Source: Companilactobacillus ginsenosidimutans (GTDB taxonomy: Bacteria; Bacillota; Bacilli; Lactobacillales; Lactobacillaceae). Taken from it: a DNA stretch of 64,000 nucleotides. The stretch lies in assembly GCF_001050475.1 (NCBI RefSeq), contig NZ_CP012034.1:62001-126000 (forward strand). Reading direction: 5' to 3'. Under the pieces are notes generated by a model. That model did not search any database. It had not been told where the DNA came from and was given only the letters and a program-made list of their open reading frames with translations. A program made the position numbers and the translations under genes. This document shows, one piece after another, positions 42,638 to 51,846 of this stretch. Each line of letters starts with the position of its first letter. The stretch's first letter is position 1.

Positions 42638-44058
42638 TGGATAATTTAGAAGAAAAAATTAGAAGCATCCTAAGTGAAGAACTTCAAAACGCAAGTAATT
42701 CAAGTTCAAGCACAACAACTGGTGCTGCTGATTCAGGCGAAAATGGTATTTTTGATAACGTTGACGATGCTATCGCAGCTGCAAAGGCTGCAGAAGATTC
42801 ATATATTGATGCCTCAATTGAGACAAGAAATAAAGTTATTGACGCTATTAAAACAGGTTTCAAGCCATATATTGAATGGATGGCAAAACAAATTAAAGAA
42901 GAAACAGGTATGGGTACTGTTGATGCAAAGATTGCTAAACTAAACAATGCTTTGTACAACACACCTGGTCCTGAAATTCTTGAACCAGAAGCAGAAACTG
43001 GTGATGGTGGTTTGATCATGTACGAATATGCACCTTATGGTGTTATTGGTGCTGTTGGACCAAGTACTAACCCTTCAGAAACAGTTATTGCTAACGGAAT
43101 TATGATGCTTGCCGGTGGTAACACTGTATACTTTGGTGCTCACCCTGGTGCAAAGAACATTACTCGTTGGACAATCGAGAAGTTGAATGAATTTGTATAT
43201 CAAGCAACTGGTCTTAAGAACTTAGTTGTTGGTATCAAAGAACCAACTATCCAAGCTGTTCAAAGAATGATGGAACATCCTGATATTGCTGCATTGTCAG
43301 TTACTGGTGGTCCAGCCGTTGTACATCAAGCCATGACAAGTGGTAAGAAGGCAATTGGTGCTGGTGCTGGTAATCCTCCTGCAATTGTTGATGCTACTGC
43401 TGATGTTTCATTAGCTGCACACAACATTGTAGATTCAGCCGCATTTGATAACGATATTCTATGTACTGCTGAAAAAGAAGTTGTCGTTGAAAAGCCTGTT
43501 AAAGACGAATTGATCAAGAAGATGCAAGATGAAGGTGCTTTCCTTGTTACAAGCAAGTCAGATATCGATCACCTTGTTGATATGACGATTCAAGATAACG
43601 GTACTCCAGATCGTAAGTATATCGGTAAGGATGCAACATTTATCCTTGACGCTGCTCACATTTCATATACTGGAACACCAAAGATTATCATCTTAGAAGC
43701 TGACAAAGATCATCCATTTACATTGACAGAAATGTTAATGCCAATCATTCCAGTTGTATGTTGTCCAGATTTCGACAGTGCATTGAAGACTGCCGTATAT
43801 GTTGAAGGTGGAAATCACCATACAGCATCAATCCACTCAAACAACTTGATCCAAATTAACAAAGCTGCTCACCGTATGAACACATCAATCTTTGTTGTTA
43901 ATGGTCCTACATATTCAGGTACTGGTGTTGGATATACAGGTGCTTCTGCACTTACAATCGCCACACCAACTGGTGAAGGTACAACAACTGCTAAGTCATT
44001 TACACGTCGTCGCAGATTGAATTCACCACAAGCATTCTCATTAAAATCATGGAACTAA
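42637..44058 (+). CDS. pduP: CoA-acylating propionaldehyde dehydrogenase
   Basis: 473 residues. An N-terminal targeting helix (LEEKIRSILSEELQN, about 3-17), a Ser/Thr-rich linker, then the aldehyde dehydrogenase fold with the catalytic Cys in DNDILCTAEKEVVV and VGPSTNPSET. It oxidises propionaldehyde (or 3-hydroxypropionaldehyde) to the acyl-CoA with NAD+ inside the compartment. Confidence 0.95.
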   Translation: MDNLEEKIRSILSEELQNASNSSSSTTTGAADSGENGIFDNVDDAIAAAKAAEDSYIDASIETRNKVIDAIKTGFKPYIEWMAKQIKEETGMGTVDAKIAKLNNALYNTPGPEILEPEAETGDGGLIMYEYAPYGVIGAVGPSTNPSETVIANGIMMLAGGNTVYFGAHPGAKNITRWTIEKLNEFVYQATGLKNLVVGIKEPTIQAVQRMMEHPDIAALSVTGGPAVVHQAMTSGKKAIGAGAGNPPAIVDATADVSLAAHNIVDSAAFDNDILCTAEKEVVVEKPVKDELIKKMQDEGAFLVTSKSDIDHLVDMTIQDNGTPDRKYIGKDATFILDAAHISYTGTPKIIILEADKDHPFTLTEMLMPIIPVVCCPDFDSALKTAVYVEGGNHHTASIHSNNLIQINKAAHRMNTSIFVVNGPTYSGTGVGYTGASALTIATPTGEGTTTAKSFTRRRRLNSPQAFSLKSWN

Positions 44059-44071
44059 AGGAGTGTAAATA

Positions 44072-45199
44072 ATGGTAGTAGATTTTAGTTTAAAACCACA
44101 TGTAATTAGTGGTAAAGATAGCCTCGATACTCTCGACGCCATTAAAGATCAAACAATCCTTATGGTTTGCGATCCATTCCTTGATGGTAGTGATGAGCTG
44201 AATAAAATTCGTAGTCATGTTCATGCAAATAACCACGTTGAAGTATTTTCTGATGTTAAACCAAACCCTCCACTAACAAATATTATTGCTGGTGTCCGTG
44301 TGTTTGATAAAGTCAAACCAACTGTAATTATCGCTGTTGGTGGTGGTTCTGCCATCGATACAGCTAAAGCAATTCGTTTCTTTGGTGAAAAAGTTGCTAA
44401 CTCTAAAGTTGGTTGCTTTATCGGTATCCCTACAACAAGTGGTACTGGTTCAGAAGTTACTAATACGGCTGTTATTACAGATGAAAAAAATAATGTTAAG
44501 TTCCCAATTATGGACGATTACTTAATTCCTGATATTTCATTGTTGTATCCTGAATTAGTAATGAGCGCACCAGCTTCAGTTGCTGCATATTCAGGTTTGG
44601 ATGTTCTAACACACTCACTTGAATCATTAGTAGCTAAAGATAGTGACTTGTTCACAGATGCATTTGCTGAAAAAGCTATGAGCGTAATTTTTGATGACTT
44701 AGTGGAAGTTGTTATGAAACAACCTAAGAACTATGAATTGAGAAAGACTGTTCATGAAGCTTCAACAGCTGCCGGTATGGCATTTAATGCGGCTGGATTA
44801 GGAATTGCCCACTCAATTGCTCACCAATTGGGTGCAACATTCCACGTTCCACATGGTCTAGCATGTGCAATGACACTTCCATATGTCGTAGAATATAACG
44901 CTGCTAACAGTGACCTTGCTCTTCACAAGTATGCTGCTGCTGCACGTAAGTGTGGTTTAGTAAGTAACGGTGTTGGTGATAAAGTTGCTGTTAGAAAGAT
45001 TGAAAGAACCATTCACCAAATGATGATGGAGATGAATTGTCCTAAATCATTACGTGCTTTTGGTGTCGATCATAATGAAGCTGTCAAAGAAACTGACAGA
45101 ATTATTAAATATGCTAAGAAAGATGGTACCTTCCCAGGTAATCCAGTCGTTCCTAGCGATGATGATTTACGTGCAATTTATGAAAAAGTTATTGGCTAG
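44072..45199 (+). CDS. pduQ: Iron-dependent 1-propanol / 1,3-propanediol dehydrogenase
   Basis: 375 residues of the Fe-type alcohol dehydrogenase family. GGGSAIDTAKAIRF binds the cofactor, GIPTTSGTGSEVTN is the family signature, and GLGIAHSIAHQLGATFHVPHG supplies metal-binding His. It reduces the aldehyde and regenerates NAD+ for PduP. AAGGAGTG precedes ATG 44072. Confidence 0.94.
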   Translation: MVVDFSLKPHVISGKDSLDTLDAIKDQTILMVCDPFLDGSDELNKIRSHVHANNHVEVFSDVKPNPPLTNIIAGVRVFDKVKPTVIIAVGGGSAIDTAKAIRFFGEKVANSKVGCFIGIPTTSGTGSEVTNTAVITDEKNNVKFPIMDDYLIPDISLLYPELVMSAPASVAAYSGLDVLTHSLESLVAKDSDLFTDAFAEKAMSVIFDDLVEVVMKQPKNYELRKTVHEASTAAGMAFNAAGLGIAHSIAHQLGATFHVPHGLACAMTLPYVVEYNAANSDLALHKYAAAARKCGLVSNGVGDKVAVRKIERTIHQMMMEMNCPKSLRAFGVDHNEAVKETDRIIKYAKKDGTFPGNPVVPSDDDLRAIYEKVIG

Positions 45200-45227
45200 T
45201 TAAATTTTTAGAAGTGGATGGGATAAT

Positions 45228-46403
45228 ATGGTATCAAAAATTTTATCAATTAATTCTGGGAGCTCATCTTTAAAGTTCAAATTGTATGAAATGCCCGAGG
45301 AAAATGTAATTACAAAAGGTATGGTCGACAAGATCGGACATGATGATGCCGTTTTTGAAGAGTCATTCCGTGATCAAAAGAAAAAGATTACTAAGAGTAT
45401 TCCAAATCATGAAGAAGCTGTCCATCTAGTTATTGATAGTTTGATTAATAACAAGATTGTTGCAGATTTGAACGAGATTAAAGGTGTCGGACATCGTATT
45501 TCCAATGGTGGGGAAAAATACGAAAAATCAGTCATCGTTGATGATGATGTTGAAAAGACTATCGATGAATACTCTGTGCTCTCACCATTACATAATCCAG
45601 TCAACTTATTAGGTATCAAAGCGTTTGACAAGTTGTTACCTAACACACCACAAGTGGCGGTTTTTGATACAGCGTTTAATTCAACCATTCCTCCAGAAAA
45701 TGCACTTTATGCCTTGCCTTACGAATATTACCAAAAATATGGTATTAAACGTTTTGGTTTCCATGGACCTAGTCATCTTTACATTACTGAACAAGTTCAA
45801 GATTTGTTCCCTAATGCAGATTCAAAGATTATTAGTTGTCACATCGGAAGTGGCGCAAGTATCTCAGCGATTAAAGATGGAAAAACTATCGATAATTCAA
45901 TGGGATTCTCACCACTAGCTGGATTAATTATGGGAACTCGTTCCGGTGACATTGACCCACAAATCATTCCCTTCCTTCAGGAAAATGAAGGGTTAAGCAC
46001 ACAGCAGATTACAGATCTGTTGAATAAGAAATCTGGTTTACTTGGTGTCTCAGGAGTGTCAAACGACCTTCGTGATGTCGAGAAGGCAGCCAAAGAGGGC
46101 AACAAGCGTGCCCAAATGGCAATTAAAGCATTCGTTCATCGTATTCAAATTTATATTGGTCAATACATTGCGGAACTAGATGGCGTTGATACTATCGTGT
46201 TTACAGCCGGAGTCGGTGAACATGATGCTTCAATTAGAAAAGCTGTCATGGAGAACTTCCACTATGTTGGTGCTGAAATTGATGATGGACGAAATGATAC
46301 TAACGAAATCGTAATTAGTTCTGATGAAAGCAAAGTCAACGTTGCGGTCATCCCAACTGATGAAGAGATTGTTATTGCTCGAGACGTATTTAGATTAGTT
46401 TAA
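45228..46403 (+). CDS. pduW: Propionate/acetate kinase PduW
   Basis: 391 residues. ILSINSGSSSLKFKLYEM and RFGFHGPSHLYI are acetate-kinase-family motifs, with GTRSGDIDP and FTAGVGEHD further on. It forms ATP and propionate from propionyl phosphate made by PduL. The in-operon position favours propionate, but acetate use is possible. Confidence 0.94.
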   Translation: MVSKILSINSGSSSLKFKLYEMPEENVITKGMVDKIGHDDAVFEESFRDQKKKITKSIPNHEEAVHLVIDSLINNKIVADLNEIKGVGHRISNGGEKYEKSVIVDDDVEKTIDEYSVLSPLHNPVNLLGIKAFDKLLPNTPQVAVFDTAFNSTIPPENALYALPYEYYQKYGIKRFGFHGPSHLYITEQVQDLFPNADSKIISCHIGSGASISAIKDGKTIDNSMGFSPLAGLIMGTRSGDIDPQIIPFLQENEGLSTQQITDLLNKKSGLLGVSGVSNDLRDVEKAAKEGNKRAQMAIKAFVHRIQIYIGQYIAELDGVDTIVFTAGVGEHDASIRKAVMENFHYVGAEIDDGRNDTNEIVISSDESKVNVAVIPTDEEIVIARDVFRLV

Positions 46404-46417
46404 TTAGGATGAATAAA

Positions 46418-46768
46418 ATGGCAGAACACAACGGATTGAGAAGAGTTATACAAGAATCAGTACCAGGAAAACAGATTACATTAGCTCATGTTATCGCTAT
46501 GCCTGATACAAAAATCTTAAGAAGTATTGGAATCGATGAAACTGATATTTCTATTGGTATAATTACCATAACGCCACCTGAAGCGGCAGCTATCATTTCT
46601 GATATTGCCAGCAAAGCAGGAGATGTTAAAATTGCTTTTATCGACCGTTTTAGTGGTTCGGTTGTTTTAACTGGGGATGTCAGCTCGGTTGAGTCTGCCT
46701 TGAAAAAAGGTATCGATGCATTACATCAAAATCTAGGGTTCGATATCCCTGAAATAACAAAATCATAA
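46418..46768 (+). CDS. pduU: Shell protein PduU
   Basis: 116 residues from ATG 46418; AGGA lies 9 bp upstream, and ATG 46409 overlaps it. The permuted BMC fold with N-terminal RRVIQESVPGKQITLAHVIA, which forms the beta-barrel cap of PduU hexamers. A clear paralogue is encoded at 31751 on the other strand, so one PduU stands at each end of the pdu region. Confidence 0.92.
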   Translation: MAEHNGLRRVIQESVPGKQITLAHVIAMPDTKILRSIGIDETDISIGIITITPPEAAAIISDIASKAGDVKIAFIDRFSGSVVLTGDVSSVESALKKGIDALHQNLGFDIPEITKS

Positions 46769-46813
46769 AAAATAAAATGGTCACACTATTTCAGTGTGCC
46801 CTTTTATTTTTTT
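46767..46813 (+). terminator. Intrinsic terminator at the end of the main pdu operon
   Basis: AATAAAATGGTCACACT pairs with AGTGTGCCCTTTTATTT, with two mismatches, followed by T. It is the only clear terminator on the plus strand between pduA and the window end. Confidence 0.8.
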
Positions 46814-46825
46814 CTGGGGAAAATT

Positions 46826-47758
46826 ATGAACAAACTAATCAAAAATTTCACTTTGAGTGTCAATAACCTGACTATTTTAATGTATTTAGTCAACATCATT
46901 TTCATTGCTTTAATCTTCAATAATCCATATATAACAATCGGCATTTTAATATGCTTACTGTTTACAAGTTGGTTAGTTAGAAAAGAAAAATTTGCCAACT
47001 TCATGAAGGGCTCGTTTTTAATTTTCTTATTGACGATGTTGTTCAATTTATTCATTAATCAAAATGGAACGACTGTGTTACTGAAATTGCCTTTAATTGT
47101 AGTTTCAACTCAGTCACTTACGAACGCATTTATCCTGGGAATTTCATTCATGAACATTTTGTGGTCGTTTTATATCTATGATGCGTTAACGCATACAAAA
47201 TTGATTTTCGAAATCTTGTCTAATGTTTTCAAAAGTATAGCCATTATTTTTATCTTAACGGTCAAATTTATCCCTAAAATCATGGGAATATTCAATGATG
47301 TCAGACAACTATATAAATTCCGTAACAGTTCTCCTACAAGGAATAGCGGTTTCATTCAGAGAATTAAACAAGGCATGTATATGAATGAAATTGTCTTAAA
47401 TAAGTCGATTGCTAACTTCATGAACATGTCTGACTCACTTATCAGTAAAGGGTACAATCAAAGGAGACAAAGTTTTGTGCATGAGAACAATAAGTTAAGC
47501 GACTTCATTTTGAGAACAATCGTCACAATTTCTATTATTTTTAATATTGTGATGATTACTCAAGGTATTGGGCAAGTTGATTTTGGATCTGGCAATGTTG
47601 ATTTCCAATTTACTTGGTTAATAGGAATTATTATCTTGCTTAACCTCATCGCAATCTTGTATCCAATAATGATAGGAGAGTTTCATTACTTATGGTGGAA
47701 ATCGTTCGTTTCGAGAACTACAGTTTCAAGTACTCCAACAGCTCAAAAGTATCGTTAA
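46826..47758 (+). CDS. ECF transporter T component (EcfT/CbiQ family)
   Basis: 310 residues from ATG 46826 after TGGGGAA. Five to six membrane helices occur in two blocks. Between them a cytoplasmic region contains SDSLISKGYNQRR, in the position of the conserved coupling-helix Ala-Arg-Gly motif. It carries energy from the ATPase to the substrate-binding S component. Its end overlaps the ATPase gene by 67 bp, so the four-part transporter is made as one unit. Confidence 0.82.
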   Translation: MNKLIKNFTLSVNNLTILMYLVNIIFIALIFNNPYITIGILICLLFTSWLVRKEKFANFMKGSFLIFLLTMLFNLFINQNGTTVLLKLPLIVVSTQSLTNAFILGISFMNILWSFYIYDALTHTKLIFEILSNVFKSIAIIFILTVKFIPKIMGIFNDVRQLYKFRNSSPTRNSGFIQRIKQGMYMNEIVLNKSIANFMNMSDSLISKGYNQRRQSFVHENNKLSDFILRTIVTISIIFNIVMITQGIGQVDFGSGNVDFQFTWLIGIIILLNLIAILYPIMIGEFHYLWWKSFVSRTTVSSTPTAQKYR

Positions 47759-49335
47759 AAAATGTCAATTTGACCATAAATAAGGGTGACTTTGCACTTA
47801 TCATTGGGAAAACTGGTAGTGGCAAAAGTACTTTACTTCGACAACTTAAACCAGAATTAGCTTTAGGAAAGTCGGTAGATGGTAAATTGACGTTGTTTGG
47901 CGGTGAAAATGACAATGATTTTAGTCACGTCGCATATATTTCGCAGTTTGTCGATAATCAAATGGTCACGGAAACTGCGCGAGATGAGTTCCATTTTGTT
48001 TTGGAAAATATGGGAGTAGATGCAGATCAAATCCATTCGAAAATTGCTGAAATTGCCAGTTACTTTGACATCGTCGACTTAATGGACCTTAAGGAAGATC
48101 AATTGTCCGGTGGTCAAAAACAAATCATTAATTTAGCTTCAGCATTAATTCTTAATCCAGATATTTTGTTGTTGGACGAACCCACGTCACAGCTCGATCC
48201 AATTACGTCAGAGAAATTTTTGCGAATGGTGGAAAAAATCAATAGCGATTTGAACATCACAATTATCTTGGTTGAGCATTCTATTGAGCAGGCGGTATTT
48301 TTCGTGAATCGTGTGGTACTGGTTGATAACGGAAGTATTGGCATGGATGAAAAAACTGACTCTGCATTGAGAAAATTATTTACGGAGCCTGATTTCAAAA
48401 ATTATCTTCCTCAAACTGACAGATTATTTTTAGAAAGCCAGCTTGATGAAGTTTTTCCAAATGTAAAACTTCCGCTAACTAACAGAAGAATGAATCAGAT
48501 AATTCAGCAACAATCGGATTATCTGAAGTATGAAGACCATATTTCGAGAAAAGGTAGTTCTTCTGAAACTGATGAACTAAGTGTTAAACGTCTGACATTT
48601 AGATTTGAGTTTAATGCCCGAAACATTTTGGATGATATTACTTTCAATCTGAAAAAGGGAAAGTCTTATGCGATTCTTGGACCCAATGGTGTCGGTAAAA
48701 CAACCTTGTTGCGTGTTATTACCAAACAACTAGAGCAGTTGAGTGGCACAGTTTTTATTGAAGGTCGTAAGACAAACAAGATGGGTCAAAAATTCTTTGA
48801 TAAGTTGTTTATCTTACCTCAGAATCCCTCACTTTTGTTTGTTACAGATAGTGTTCAAGAAGAGATTTCTTATCAGTTACAACAATCAAATGAACAAGTT
48901 AATGATGATTTAGTTAATCAATATCTTGAAAAATTTCAACTTACAGAAATTAAAAATGTTAGTCCCTATGATATCAGTGGTGGACAACAAGAATATTTAG
49001 CATTAGTAATTGGATTAATTAAGAATCCGGAATTACTCATTTTGGATGAGCCGACTAAAGGGTTAGACCCTAATATGAAACAACAAGTTGCAAAAATGCT
49101 TCGCAACTATCAGGAACAAGGTGGAACGATATTAGCTAGTACCCATGATGTTTTGTTTTCTAGTAAATATTTCGACTTTGTTTCGTTAATGTTTGATGGT
49201 AGATTGGGAACTTTCGATCCACCAATCGAGTTCTTTCCAAATAAATATTTCTACACGACTGAAATCAACAAGGCGACGCGAGATCAATTTGCGCAAGCTT
49301 TGATATGGGAGGATATTGTTAAAAATGAATCGTAA
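47692..49335 (+). CDS. ECF transporter fused A-A' ATPase
   Basis: 547 residues with two complete ABC domains. Walker A: GKTGSGKSTLL (about 39) and GPNGVGKTTLL (about 331). Signatures: LSGGQKQ and ISGGQQE. Walker B: LLLDEPTSQLDP and LILDEPTKGLDP. A TAGGAGAG ribosome site supports ATG 47692. It powers the membrane T and S subunits encoded on either side. Confidence 0.9.
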   Translation: MVEIVRFENYSFKYSNSSKVSLKNVNLTINKGDFALIIGKTGSGKSTLLRQLKPELALGKSVDGKLTLFGGENDNDFSHVAYISQFVDNQMVTETARDEFHFVLENMGVDADQIHSKIAEIASYFDIVDLMDLKEDQLSGGQKQIINLASALILNPDILLLDEPTSQLDPITSEKFLRMVEKINSDLNITIILVEHSIEQAVFFVNRVVLVDNGSIGMDEKTDSALRKLFTEPDFKNYLPQTDRLFLESQLDEVFPNVKLPLTNRRMNQIIQQQSDYLKYEDHISRKGSSSETDELSVKRLTFRFEFNARNILDDITFNLKKGKSYAILGPNGVGKTTLLRVITKQLEQLSGTVFIEGRKTNKMGQKFFDKLFILPQNPSLLFVTDSVQEEISYQLQQSNEQVNDDLVNQYLEKFQLTEIKNVSPYDISGGQQEYLALVIGLIKNPELLILDEPTKGLDPNMKQQVAKMLRNYQEQGGTILASTHDVLFSSKYFDFVSLMFDGRLGTFDPPIEFFPNKYFYTTEINKATRDQFAQALIWEDIVKNES

Positions 49336-50005
49336 GTTATGGCTATTATTAGTTGCATCAATTGTTATTTTGGTGCTATTAGATGCTTTGGGTAGTAAAA
49401 ATTATTTACTACTGTCGTTTGTATTATTGTTCGTAACAATGGGAGTCTACTTTTGGAAATTTGAGAAGTCGGGGAAGAATTCTCGTGAGGTTGTATTCAT
49501 CGCAATAATTTGTGCCTTGGCCGTTGCTGGACGAGTCGTTTTAGCGGCGTTTTCTTCAATGAAACCGGAATTATTCATTTTGATTCTGGGAGCACTGGTC
49601 AGTGGTCCTGAAACAGGATTTCTAATGGGAACGATTATTGCCTTGGCTTCAAATATGTATTTTGGACAGGGAGCATGGACTCCTTGGCAAATGTTTTCAC
49701 TGGGAATTGTCGGAATTATTTCCGGTTTAATGGCGAATAAAAAAGTCTCTATTTGGGTAATAACAGCGTGGGGATTTGTATCTGGATTCTTGTATGGCTG
49801 GATAATGGATATCTATTTTATTTTAGGCTTTGTGAAACCGATTACACCCAAAAGTTCAATAGCCGCATTAGTTGCTAGTTTTCCGTTTGATGTCACACAT
49901 GCAATATTTACAGCAGTTTTGTTACTGCTATTAGGAAAAGCCTGGATGAAGATCTTTCAAAGATACCGGGCTAAGTATGATTTATTTAATAATCAGCAGG
50001 AGTGA
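49325..50005 (+). CDS. ECF transporter S component, probable corrinoid importer subunit
   Basis: 226 residues from ATG 49325 (GGGAGGA 11 bp upstream; TTG 49316 is too close). About seven to eight membrane helices. LGALVSGPETGFLMGTIIAL and FGQGAWTPWQMFSLGIVG are typical of S components of the CbrT-like group predicted to take up cobalamin. The location between pdu and cob genes supports a corrinoid substrate. Exact specificity (B12, cobinamide or other) is inference. Confidence 0.75.
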   Translation: MNRKLWLLLVASIVILVLLDALGSKNYLLLSFVLLFVTMGVYFWKFEKSGKNSREVVFIAIICALAVAGRVVLAAFSSMKPELFILILGALVSGPETGFLMGTIIALASNMYFGQGAWTPWQMFSLGIVGIISGLMANKKVSIWVITAWGFVSGFLYGWIMDIYFILGFVKPITPKSSIAALVASFPFDVTHAIFTAVLLLLLGKAWMKIFQRYRAKYDLFNNQQE

Positions 50006-50010
50006 GAAAT

Positions 50011-50469
50011 ATGAAAAAAGCATTTTTGGTTGGTGCCGTGGGCTGCGGTAAAACTACTTTCAAACAAGTAATGATGAATGAGAAGCGTAGTTACGATAAA
50101 ACTCAGGCAATTGAATATTTTAATAACTTGATTGACTCACCAGGTGAGTTTACTGAGCATCGCCGTATGTACTCAGCCTTGAATGTGACCGCAAATGCTT
50201 CTGATGTCGTGGTAATGATGCAAAGTGTTATTGACCACCGCCAGGTATTTTCTCCGGGATTCGCACAGATGTTTTTAAAACCATCAATTGGTGTTGTCAC
50301 CAAAATTGATTTGGCAGAAAAGGATTCTGATATCGAGTTTGCCAAGAATCAGTTGATATTAGCAGGCGCTCATAAGATTTTTTATATTTCCAATGTGGAG
50401 GATCCATCTCCAGAAAATGAGATTCAAGCTTTAATTGATTACTTGAAAGAGGATGTGGTTAAAAAATGA
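50011..50469 (+). CDS. pduV: PduV/EutP-family GTPase-like protein
   Basis: 152 residues from ATG 50011, 5 bp after AGGAGTG. Nucleotide-binding motifs FLVGAVGCGKTTFKQ (P-loop), DSPGEF (G3) and TKIDLAE (G4) are present. PduV associates with the shell exterior and affects compartment movement in Salmonella. Here it is separated from pduU by the transporter genes and overlaps the next gene by 4 bp. Confidence 0.88.
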   Translation: MKKAFLVGAVGCGKTTFKQVMMNEKRSYDKTQAIEYFNNLIDSPGEFTEHRRMYSALNVTANASDVVVMMQSVIDHRQVFSPGFAQMFLKPSIGVVTKIDLAEKDSDIEFAKNQLILAGAHKIFYISNVEDPSPENEIQALIDYLKEDVVKK

Positions 50470-51245
50470 AACCGACAGAAAAAGACGTATTGAATGACAT
50501 CACAACTTGGATTTTGTCGGCAAATAAATATGTCCATGAGCATCTAAATTCTATTAATGATATTCGTTCTAAGTCAGGTGAATATGACTTAGTTACTAGT
50601 ATTGATGACGCAGTTGAACAAATGCTCGACAAAAATATTTCCGATAAGTATCCAGAATCACTAATAATTGGTGAAGAGAAAAAGGAAAAAGATTATTCCC
50701 AAATCAATAATGGATTAGTATTTTTCGTTGATCCAATTGATGGAACACTTAACTTGGTTAAAAAGCACGATTGTTTTGCAATTATGATTGGTGTTTATTA
50801 CGACGGGGAGCCCCTGTGTGCCGGTATTATGGACGTTATGAATAATGAGTTGTACTGGGGTGGAATGGAAACTGGTGTCTATTGTAATGACACTAAATTA
50901 AATCCTGCTGTCGACTTACCTTTAAGAGAGGGATTGGTTGGTGTTTCTTGGCGTCAATTCTTGAAGAATGCCTTCGAAGAAATTCGAATTGCCAAGAACA
51001 GTGCTGGAATCAGAGTTATGGGTAGTGCCGGATTAGAGTTTGTCGAAGTAATTACTGGTAAACATATCGCATATTTAGCTTCATTAAATCCTTGGGATAT
51101 AGCTGCTGGGAATGTTTTAGTTCAAGCACTAGGTTACAGAATTAGTAGTGTTAATGGTAATTCAATCAACCTTGCCAAAGTGAACCACATTATGGTTGCT
51201 AATCCACAAACTTATCGTGATATTAGAAAAATTCAAGCTTATTAG
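50466..51245 (+). CDS. Inositol monophosphatase family phosphatase in the cob cluster
   Basis: 259 residues. IIGEEKKEKDY, FVDPIDGTLNLVKK and NPWDIAAGNVLVQ are the three metal-binding motifs of the IMPase superfamily, and all catalytic acids look intact. Family members hydrolyse inositol phosphate, PAP, NADP or other phosphates. It overlaps pduV by 4 bp and is followed by an adenosyltransferase, so the substrate may be corrinoid-related, for example alpha-ribazole phosphate. That is speculation; see findings. Confidence 0.85.
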   Translation: MKPTEKDVLNDITTWILSANKYVHEHLNSINDIRSKSGEYDLVTSIDDAVEQMLDKNISDKYPESLIIGEEKKEKDYSQINNGLVFFVDPIDGTLNLVKKHDCFAIMIGVYYDGEPLCAGIMDVMNNELYWGGMETGVYCNDTKLNPAVDLPLREGLVGVSWRQFLKNAFEEIRIAKNSAGIRVMGSAGLEFVEVITGKHIAYLASLNPWDIAAGNVLVQALGYRISSVNGNSINLAKVNHIMVANPQTYRDIRKIQAY

Positions 51246-51255
51246 GAGTCCAAAT

Positions 51256-51825
51256 ATGAAAATCTACACCCGAACAGGCGATAAAGGTAAGACGAGAATT
51301 ATTGAACACGATGTCCTATATAAGTCAGACAAAAGAGTTGAATCATATGGAACAATCGATGAATTGAATTCTTTTGTAGGTTTAACAATTTCTGATTTAT
51401 CTGAAAAAACAATGGTATTTCGTGAAGAATTATTCGAGATACAACAGCTACTATTTGACTGCGGGTCTGATTTAGCTAAGTCGCCAACTCAGACTAAGCG
51501 GCCTTTTGTTTTCACTGCAGACAACCACGCAACTGAGTGGTTGGAATCGAGAATTGATGAATATACAAAAGAATTACCGAAAGTTCAGAAGTTCATATTG
51601 CCAGGGGGATGTAAGACGGCATCGAATCTCCATGTTGATCGAACTGTCACCAGAAGAGCGGAGCGTTCAATTGTTGATTTGATGCAAGATGAACCTATCA
51701 ACGAAGAGGTTTTAAAATTCATTAATCGATTGTCAGATTGTTTTTTCACTTTGTCACGTTATGCGAATGTCTTAGAGGGCAGCGATGAAGTTGAATATCG
51801 TAACAGTAAAATTATTTTTAGATAA
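51256..51825 (+). CDS. Second ATP:cob(I)alamin adenosyltransferase (PduO-type)
   Basis: 189 residues from ATG 51256, 7 bp after AGGAG. KIYTRTGDKGKTRI, VESYGTIDELNSF and NLHVDRTVTRRAERS repeat the PduO pattern, with clear divergence from the copy at 41589. Lying at the head of the cobalamin synthesis genes, it probably adenosylates corrinoid intermediates or salvaged cobinamide, while PduO serves the dehydratase. Confidence 0.9.
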   Translation: MKIYTRTGDKGKTRIIEHDVLYKSDKRVESYGTIDELNSFVGLTISDLSEKTMVFREELFEIQQLLFDCGSDLAKSPTQTKRPFVFTADNHATEWLESRIDEYTKELPKVQKFILPGGCKTASNLHVDRTVTRRAERSIVDLMQDEPINEEVLKFINRLSDCFFTLSRYANVLEGSDEVEYRNSKIIFR

Positions 51826-51846
51826 TAAATTTTAGGGGAGCACCAT

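Noticed and set aside
46826..47758. Cobalt transporter CbiQ assignment for the T component
   Set aside because: No cbiM, cbiN or cbiO neighbours. The partner is a multi-helix S component with vitamin-type motifs.
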